A stretch of DNA of 27,743 nucleotides from Candidatus Delongbacteria bacterium (GTDB lineage: Bacteria > JAGOEH01). The stretch lies in the NCBI GenBank assembly GCA_017997825.1, contig JAGOEH010000020.1:1-27743 (forward strand). The letters run 5' to 3'. Position 1 is the first letter of the stretch. The number at the start of each line of letters is the position of its first letter. Below the pieces are notes generated by a model that saw only the letters and a list, made by a program, of their open reading frames with translations, did no database searches and was not told the DNA's origin. Shown here piece after piece: positions 22,219-27,743 of this stretch. Position numbers and translations under genes: made by a program.

Positions 22219-23994
22219 ATGAACATCAATCAGATCGCTGATCAGATTGTATATACCAACAAGGCGCGTTGCCGGGATTGCTACCGATGTGTCAGGGTAT
22301 GTCCCGTCAAGGCTATTCGTATGCATCACGGACAGGCTTATGTGGTCAGTGAGCGCTGTATTGCCTGCGGAACCTGTATTCGGGAGTGCCCTCAGGAGGC
22401 CAAAAGCTTCCGAAATGATATTTCCAAAGCGGTTAATCTCTTGTCGGAAGGGGGAATTACCGCTGTTTCTTTGGCCCCGTCGTTTTCTTCGGCTTATACG
22501 ACCTGGGAGCGATTTCGGATACCATCGGCTTTGCGGAAACTGGGATTTGGTTATATTGCTGAAACGGCCGTTGGGGCTTATTATTCGGCCCGGGAGACGG
22601 CGGCGGCATGGAATGAGAAATCGAATCGAACGATGATCGGCAGTGCCTGCCCGGCCGTTGTCCGTTATATCCAGTCCTATCGACCCGATCTGGTTTCCTT
22701 GTTGGCTCCGGTCTATTCACCCATGTTGGTTCATGCTCAGCTTATCAGGGAAAAACTGGGATCATCCGCTAAAATTGTCTTTATCGGGCCCTGTGTTGCC
22801 AAAAAGGCTGAGGCGGAGGATCCTTCCAATCATGGTCTGGTGGATTGTGTATTAACTTTCAAGGAACTGAATGAATGGCTCGATATCAAGGGTATTCGTT
22901 TAGAAAGCTGCGAGGAGAGCCAGTTTGACGATTATCCGGCCGGGTATGCCCGATACTATCCTTTGGTCGGTGGATTGGCTAAAACCGCAGCCTTGCATAC
23001 CGATTTGCTGGAAGAGACGATTATCGGTGTCAGCGGATTTCAGGATATCGCCCAGGCTTTAGATGACTGTACAGAAAGTGATCGGCCGGTCTTTATCGAA
23101 CCGCTTTTCTGTAGTCAGGGGTGCATTAATGGTCCAGCCATGCCGCGTCACCCTGAACCATTCACCCGCCGCCGGGAGATTCTGGAGTATGCTTCCCAGC
23201 CTACCGTTACACCTCAAGAAGAACCGCCCACCCAGCGGTTCTATAAACTTTATTCGTCCGTTCCGCTCCCCGGTCAGGTTCACTACTCAGAGGAGGATAT
23301 CCGGAGGGTTCTGGAGGAAATCGGACAACAGAAACCGGAAGATCAGCTTAATTGCGGATCATGCGGTTATGCTTCCTGCCGGGAACGGGCTATTGCGGTA
23401 CTGAATAAAATGGCTGAACCGGAAATGTGCATTCCTTTCATGCGTCGTCAAGCTGAAAAACGAACCGACCGCATTATTGAAACCAGCCCTAACGGAATCG
23501 TAATTCTGGATGAACAATTGCATATCATCAGCATGAATCCGGCTTTTCGAAAATACTTCATGTGTTCGGAAGCAATTGCCGGAAAACCCATATCCTATCT
23601 GATCGATCCGGATCCCTTTGAACGTTTGTCATCCGGTGAAGAGTCCATGGTGGAAATGACCATGCGCTATGAACAGTATCATCTGATCTGCCATCAGATT
23701 ATGTATCCGCTACGGGAAGAAAAACAGTATGTGGGGATCTTCATGAACATCACCAATCTGACGGTCAATCAAGAAAAACTGGATCAATTGAGGTCGCAGA
23801 CGGTTACCAAAGCCCGGGAGCTTTTAGAGCACCAGATCCAGATGGCTCAGAAACTGGCTTCATTTTTAGGAGAACAGACCGCCAAAGGCGAAGAGTTGGT
23901 TGATAATCTGGTCCAGATGGCGGATGAGAAAAAGAATCCTCCGGCGAATCGAAAGAATGATGGACTATGGGATATATACACGTCGAAATCGTAA
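22219..23994 (+). CDS. hydS: Sensory [FeFe]-hydrogenase HydS-like, with Fe-S and PAS domains (group C type)
   Basis: 591 residues; AAGGAG six bases before the ATG. Domain order: two [4Fe-4S] (C18, C21, C24, C28; C47, C50, C53, C57); H-domain with modified motifs L1 SACPAVV (ligand C144, with Ala143 at the proton-shuttle Cys position), L2 GPCVAKKAE (C192), L3 FCSQGCINGPAMP (C298, C302); a four-Cys [4Fe-4S] domain (C379, C382, C387, C404); a PAS domain at about 415-515; and a coiled coil at about 516-572. All four H-cluster ligands remain, while Met, Cys and Gly residues conserved in catalytic enzymes are changed. That is the pattern of group C (HydS) proteins, thought to sense H2 or redox state with little turnover. 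The overlapping phosphatase gene is the probable output partner. Confidence 0.93.
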   Translation: MNINQIADQIVYTNKARCRDCYRCVRVCPVKAIRMHHGQAYVVSERCIACGTCIRECPQEAKSFRNDISKAVNLLSEGGITAVSLAPSFSSAYTTWERFRIPSALRKLGFGYIAETAVGAYYSARETAAAWNEKSNRTMIGSACPAVVRYIQSYRPDLVSLLAPVYSPMLVHAQLIREKLGSSAKIVFIGPCVAKKAEAEDPSNHGLVDCVLTFKELNEWLDIKGIRLESCEESQFDDYPAGYARYYPLVGGLAKTAALHTDLLEETIIGVSGFQDIAQALDDCTESDRPVFIEPLFCSQGCINGPAMPRHPEPFTRRREILEYASQPTVTPQEEPPTQRFYKLYSSVPLPGQVHYSEEDIRRVLEEIGQQKPEDQLNCGSCGYASCRERAIAVLNKMAEPEMCIPFMRRQAEKRTDRIIETSPNGIVILDEQLHIISMNPAFRKYFMCSEAIAGKPISYLIDPDPFERLSSGEESMVEMTMRYEQYHLICHQIMYPLREEKQYVGIFMNITNLTVNQEKLDQLRSQTVTKARELLEHQIQMAQKLASFLGEQTAKGEELVDNLVQMADEKKNPPANRKNDGLWDIYTSKS

Positions 23995-25115
23995 CCGCTC
24001 AATCCTGTAAGCGGATCGGGAGTTTATGCGGAGATGTGGTCGCTTCCGATCGTAATATGTATTCGACCACCTTAGTCGTCAGTGATGGGTTGGGATCCGG
24101 AGTCAAAGCCAATATTGCCGCCAGCATGGGAGTCGCCCGGTTTTTACGTCTGATTCAGAGCGGTTTTTCCCTCCGGCAGGCCTTTGTCCACTTGGTCAAA
24201 ACCATGCAGGATTCCCGCGGAACGGATTTGCCGTACGCAGTATTCACGGTTGTCAATATACTCAACGATGGTATAGCGACTATCCTGTCTTATGAAATGC
24301 CTCCTCCGATCCTGATCAGTCGGCAGAGCGCCAGTGTGCTTCAACAGCGGGTTATCAGCAGTGATGCGCTCTTGATCAATGAAAGCCATTGCCAGCTTGA
24401 ACCCGGGGAGGGGATCCTGGTGATCAGTGACGGCATCAGTATGGCTGGATTGGGAGTCAGCCTGCATGAAGGCTGGGGTATGAAAGAGATTGTCCGGTTT
24501 ATCAATCACCAGTTGAATCTGGCATCACCCCTGCAGCATTTACCCCATGCCGTTCATCAGAAAGCCCGGGAGTTGTGGAACACCATCCGGGGTGATGATT
24601 GCACAGCCACCCTGGCTTTGTGCCGCTGGGGAAAAAGGCTGATTCTGCTGACTGGGCCTCCTCAATCGCCATCCCAGGATGAGGCCTGGGTCAAACGATT
24701 TATGAAGACGACCGATCAGCGGGTCGTCTGCGGCGCCACCACCGCCAAAATAGTGGCCCGTCATACCGGCCGGCCGTTACGTGTCGAACAGGATTCCCAA
24801 AGTGCAATCTCACCTCCCCGATATTATCTGGAGGGGATTGATCTGGTTACCGAGGGCGCTATCACCCTCAATCAGGTCTATAATATTTGGGATGAAGATC
24901 CGGATACCCTGGAAAAAATCAGTGGAGTGACCGAACTCTTCCACTGTTTAAAACAAGCCGATTATATCACGTTTGTAGTCGGCACCGCTTTCAATCCTGC
25001 CGGCGATCATATCAGTTTCTGCCAGATGGGGATTGCCCGCAGGACCCGCATCGTTGAAATGCTGGCCGAAAAGATGCGTCACGACGGCAAGCTGGTGGTC
25101 ATCGAAAAATATTAA
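23967..25115 (+). CDS. SpoIIE-like PP2C-type phosphatase paired with HydS
   Basis: 382 residues. The PPM/SpoIIE phosphatase domain covers about 5-218, with metal-binding acidic residues in CGDVVAS (D23), VSDGLGSG (D40), VISDGIS (D155) and RGDDCTAT (D210, D211). The C-terminal ~160 residues (about 225-382, starting LILLTGPPQSP) form a second domain that I cannot assign. There is no N-terminal sensor of its own; sensing is presumably supplied by HydS, whose 3' end it overlaps by 28 bp with no clear ribosome-binding site, implying coupled synthesis. Group C hydrogenase genes are known to neighbour phosphatases or kinases. The substrate protein is unknown and no STAS or anti-sigma gene is present. 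Confidence 0.88.
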   Translation: MGYIHVEIVTAQSCKRIGSLCGDVVASDRNMYSTTLVVSDGLGSGVKANIAASMGVARFLRLIQSGFSLRQAFVHLVKTMQDSRGTDLPYAVFTVVNILNDGIATILSYEMPPPILISRQSASVLQQRVISSDALLINESHCQLEPGEGILVISDGISMAGLGVSLHEGWGMKEIVRFINHQLNLASPLQHLPHAVHQKARELWNTIRGDDCTATLALCRWGKRLILLTGPPQSPSQDEAWVKRFMKTTDQRVVCGATTAKIVARHTGRPLRVEQDSQSAISPPRYYLEGIDLVTEGAITLNQVYNIWDEDPDTLEKISGVTELFHCLKQADYITFVVGTAFNPAGDHISFCQMGIARRTRIVEMLAEKMRHDGKLVVIEKY

Positions 25116-25127
25116 TACTCCTCGATT

Positions 25128-26801
25128 TCAGGATGAGGATCTCAGAATACGACCGGTCATTGAACCGGTATGATCACCATTCAGAATTGCCGGAGTTCCG
25201 TTGACCAGTACATCCCTGATCCCGATCGGATACTGATGGGGATTGACAAAGGTTGCCTGATCGATCACCGTGCCCGGATTGAAGATCACCAGATCGGCAT
25301 AATAGCCCGGCAGGATTCGACCCCGCTGTTTCAATCCCAGTTTATCCGCCGGCATAGCGGTCATCTTGGTGATGGCCGTTTCCAGTTTCATGATCGGTAT
25401 TTCCCGAACATAACGGCCTAAAACCCGCGGAAATGTTCCATAATACCGGGGATGGGGCTTGCCTCGGCTCAAACTGCCATACGGAGCGGCAACGGTTCCG
25501 TCTGAGCCGACCATCACCAGCGGATGAGCCAGGATCTTCTGCAGATTGTCTTCACTCATGGCAAATCCAACAATATCGGTCCGGATTTCTTCTTCGATCA
25601 GCATATTGCGAATGAATTCGTCCCCGCTGATTTTATAAAATTCGGCTCCATCTTGAATCGATTGGCCCTCCCAAATCTTGTTCTTGTCAAGATGGCAGGA
25701 ACTGATGACTAGATTCTTCCAGCCCCCAATCTGCTTTTCCTTATATAATAAATGTTTTTTAATCTCGGCATAGGTCGAATCATTTTTTAAGCGGTTAACA
25801 ATCTCGTTACGTTCTCCCTGGCGGGCCCATAATGGAATAAAGGCGCTCAGGCCGGTTCCATAGGCAATGTAGGGATAACGGTCAGCCAGAACCGGCAGAC
25901 CGGATTGCACCGCATCCGAAATCATTGTCAGAACCTTATCCGCTTTGTGCCAGTGCTCGGGATAACAGGTTTTTAAATGGGAGATTTCAGTCGAAACATC
26001 GGCTTCACGGCAGATCCGGATGGCCTCTTCGACGGCCTCCTCCAACCGGATATCTTCGCTTCGCATGTGAGTGGCATAGATACCATGGCGGGTCGCTACC
26101 ACTCGGCACAACTCAATCAGCTCTTCGGTGTCGGCATAGCTGCCCGGAGCATATTCCAACCCGGTCGATAATCCCAGACTGCCGGCTTCCATTGACTCAT
26201 CCAGCAGTTTTTTCATGCTTTTCATCTGGTCCGGAGTTGGCTTGACATCGTTTTTACCCACCCCGACCGATCGCAAATCGCCATGTCCGGTAAAGGTGGC
26301 ATAGTTGAGCGCAATTTTGTTTTCCTCCAGGGCATGAAGAAATCCCGCCGCATCATCCCATTGCGCTTTGATTCCGTAGTGCTCATTCAACTCCTTCATC
26401 CTCCGGAGCGCATCCTCTTTTATCATTGGAAATGGTGATGATCCGCAGTTACCCGATACATCGGTGGTCACTCCCTGGCGGATTTTGCTTTCACCCTTGG
26501 GGTTGATCAGCAATTCCACGTCGGTATGGGAATGGATATCGATGAATCCGGGAGACACCGCCATACCTTCCGCATCGATCACAACATCCGCCGACGCCTC
26601 AGCCAGATTGTCCAAAACCGATATTCTATCATCTTGAATTCCAATATCCTTCTTGAATGGTGCTTGTCCTGAACCATCATAAACCATTCCGTTGCGGATA
26701 ATGACATTAAAACGCGGTTTAGCCGACATTCCTAACATAAGACCTGCTCCTGTCATAAGACCGTACTGAACAAACCGACGACGTGAGATTTTATTCGACA
26801 T
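25128..26801 (-). CDS. N-acyl-D-amino-acid deacylase (D-aminoacylase), Tat-exported
   Basis: 557 residues of the amidohydrolase superfamily. It removes the acyl group from N-acyl-D-amino acids; related members act on D-Glu, D-Asp or D-hydantoin-type substrates. The N-terminus has a twin-arginine motif (SRRRFVQ, 6-12) and a short hydrophobic stretch to about 25, so export by Tat is likely. Metal and active-site residues are H90 and H92 (DIHSHTD), C119 (GNCGSSPFP), H245 (THMRSED), H275 (EISHLKT) and D434 (VGSDGT). GGAG lies seven bases before the ATG. It converges on the phosphatase gene with only 12 bp between stops and no visible terminator. It may salvage D-amino acids from peptidoglycan or bacterial debris, which is inference. 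Confidence 0.94.
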   Translation of the reverse strand: MSNKISRRRFVQYGLMTGAGLMLGMSAKPRFNVIIRNGMVYDGSGQAPFKKDIGIQDDRISVLDNLAEASADVVIDAEGMAVSPGFIDIHSHTDVELLINPKGESKIRQGVTTDVSGNCGSSPFPMIKEDALRRMKELNEHYGIKAQWDDAAGFLHALEENKIALNYATFTGHGDLRSVGVGKNDVKPTPDQMKSMKKLLDESMEAGSLGLSTGLEYAPGSYADTEELIELCRVVATRHGIYATHMRSEDIRLEEAVEEAIRICREADVSTEISHLKTCYPEHWHKADKVLTMISDAVQSGLPVLADRYPYIAYGTGLSAFIPLWARQGERNEIVNRLKNDSTYAEIKKHLLYKEKQIGGWKNLVISSCHLDKNKIWEGQSIQDGAEFYKISGDEFIRNMLIEEEIRTDIVGFAMSEDNLQKILAHPLVMVGSDGTVAAPYGSLSRGKPHPRYYGTFPRVLGRYVREIPIMKLETAITKMTAMPADKLGLKQRGRILPGYYADLVIFNPGTVIDQATFVNPHQYPIGIRDVLVNGTPAILNGDHTGSMTGRILRSSS

Positions 26802-26848
26802 AATCTGCTCCGGTTAGGATTGATGGATACTGTATGAATGTGATTCTG

Positions 26849-26877
26849 ATTATGATACAAAAAAAGGATAAAGTCAA
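26849..26877 (-). promoter_or_regulatory. Promoter of the D-aminoacylase gene
   Basis: On the minus strand, TTGACT (26877-26872) and CATAAT (26854-26849) are 17 bp apart. The leader would be about 40 nt. It lies between the TolC-family terminator and the deacylase start, so the two minus-strand genes are separate transcription units. Confidence 0.6.
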
Positions 26878-26927
26878 GAGCGAAATTGCGGGGCAGGTGT
26901 TATTTTGTGAATCAGGCTATAAAACGC

Positions 26928-26961
26928 AAAAAAGGAGCATACCAGAGTGGGTATGCTCCTT
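26928..26961 (-). terminator. Rho-independent terminator of the TolC-family gene
   Basis: A perfect 12-bp stem (26961-26950 with 26943-26932, minus strand) with a 6-base loop, followed by a run of Ts (26933-26928 read on the minus strand). It begins 20 bases after the stop codon of the TolC-family gene. Confidence 0.88.
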
Positions 26962-26980
26962 AAATCCGATCAGCCATATA

Positions 26981-27743
26981 TTAGGGGTGGCTGTGGATAG
27001 GGTATGCGGAAGTGTTTTCCAGCATCGCGATAGCGATACGGTAATTGTACAGATTGGTGATCAGGGTGATCTGGGAATTGATCAGTGTAACCTGGGCATC
27101 CAGCAAATCCAGATAATCTCCGGCTCCCAGCGTATACTTTTCCTCGGCCAACTGATGCTCTTTGAGAGCGGTTTCATAATTGATCCGGCTGACTCTGATT
27201 TTTTCCTGAGATTCCGTTAGCGACAGATAGGCGCTTTTAATACTTTGGATAAGTGAAAGCTCCATTTTGGACTGAGTTTCTTTAGCGATCTGGTAATCGA
27301 TCGATTTGTTTTTCATGGAAAGTTCCCGGTTGAATCCATCGAACAGGGTCCAGTTTAGGCTGACTCCGATTCGCTGACTATAATCGGTACTGAAATAATC
27401 TTTGACTTTATCGAAATCCTGATTTCCCCAGCTATGGCTGAATCCCAGGTTGATGCTGGGCAGATATCGGCTGTATCCGGCCGATTTGATGAGCTTGGTG
27501 TAGCGGGTGTTCTGCCGGTAATAGTTCAGGCCGGGGTGGTTTTCCTGGGCGTATTTAACCAGATCATAATAGTTGAGCTGAACATAATTGGTATCCAGGT
27601 AATCCTCCAGCTCCAGGGGGGTGTCCGGGGAGCGGCCCATGGTTTCATTGAGTTTGCCCAGGGCCGTCTGGTAAGATTTGACGTTGGTGATGGAATCCAG
27701 TTTGGCTTTGCCTACCAGGCCCTGCTGCTTGGTCAGATCGATT
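26981..27743 (-). CDS. TolC-family outer-membrane efflux protein (3' part, cut by window edge)
   Basis: The frame stays open past the ATG at 27640 to the window edge, reading IDLTKQQGLVGKAKL and onward in the style of an OEP coiled-coil helix. So 27640 is an internal Met and about 253 C-terminal residues are visible. They show the OEP repeat pattern: NHPGLNYYRQN, a beta segment (LPSINLGFSHSWGNQ), a second one (RIGVSLNWTLFDGFNR), long helices, and the typical GAGDYLDLLDAQVTLINSQ followed by YNYRIAIAMLE near the end. TolC-like trimers form the outer-membrane duct of RND, ABC or type I export systems; the partners would lie upstream, beyond the window. This gene indicates a Gram-negative-type envelope. 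Confidence 0.92.
   Translation of the reverse strand, partial: IDLTKQQGLVGKAKLDSITNVKSYQTALGKLNETMGRSPDTPLELEDYLDTNYVQLNYYDLVKYAQENHPGLNYYRQNTRYTKLIKSAGYSRYLPSINLGFSHSWGNQDFDKVKDYFSTDYSQRIGVSLNWTLFDGFNRELSMKNKSIDYQIAKETQSKMELSLIQSIKSAYLSLTESQEKIRVSRINYETALKEHQLAEEKYTLGAGDYLDLLDAQVTLINSQITLITNLYNYRIAIAMLENTSAYPIHSHP

Noticed and set aside
22101-22241. 46-codon ORF overlapping the hydS start
   Set aside because: No Shine-Dalgarno or recognisable sequence; probably chance. The 234-bp gap before hydS shows only weak promoter candidates (TTGCAA-17-TATCAA at 22083-22111; TTGAAA-19-GATAAT at 22072-22102).

Overview
The window reads as one stretch of chromosome from an anaerobic, fermentative bacterium with a Gram-negative-type envelope. 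The evidence is an electron-bifurcating-type [FeFe]-hydrogenase operon with a Rex repressor, a second sensory-type [FeFe]-hydrogenase, a TolC-family outer-membrane factor, a Tat signal and a two-propeller membrane sensor of a kind common in Bacteroidetes-like (FCB) lineages. I cannot name the genus. No tRNA, rRNA, CRISPR array, transposase or integrase was recognised.

Layout. (1) 41-2722 (+): rlmN, a membrane-anchored PilZ protein and a UPF0316/DUF2179 membrane protein, translationally coupled. (2) 2723-5348 (+): a gap with a good promoter and a doubtful small ORF, then two tandem D-Ala-D-Ala-ligase-like ATP-grasp enzymes. (3) 5414-7371 (+): a perfect consensus promoter with a very short leader driving an unrecognised 636-residue protein. 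(4) 7345-11740 (-): a near-consensus promoter drives prs, a PAS/PP2C phosphatase and rdgB as an overlapping operon, followed by a double-PspC membrane protein and a small four-to-five-helix membrane protein. (5) 11891-17197 (+): rex with three atypical Rex-box-like palindromes at its promoter, then hydC-hydB-hydA and a strong intrinsic terminator. (6) 17469-25115 (+): an Ldh2-family dehydrogenase, an apparent promoter-terminator cassette for a ~70-nt RNA, a 14-bladed propeller/Y_Y_Y/LuxR membrane-tethered regulator, a HydS-like sensory hydrogenase with a PAS domain, and a SpoIIE-type phosphatase. (7) 25128-27743 (-): a Tat-exported N-acyl-D-amino-acid deacylase and the 3' part of a TolC-family gene.

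How the genes may work together. Region 5-6 looks like a hydrogen/redox island. HydABC would make H2 from NADH plus reduced ferredoxin, and Rex would repress the operon according to NADH/NAD+. HydS, which keeps the H-cluster cysteines but lacks the proton-shuttle cysteine, would sense H2 or redox state and signal through the overlapping PP2C phosphatase. That wiring is inference; the domain and motif assignments are read directly from the translations. The most unusual items are the non-canonical Rex operators paired with a changed recognition-helix sequence, the candidate short RNA at about 18970-19042, the tandem ATP-grasp pair outside any cell-wall operon, and the strongly promoted orphan protein.
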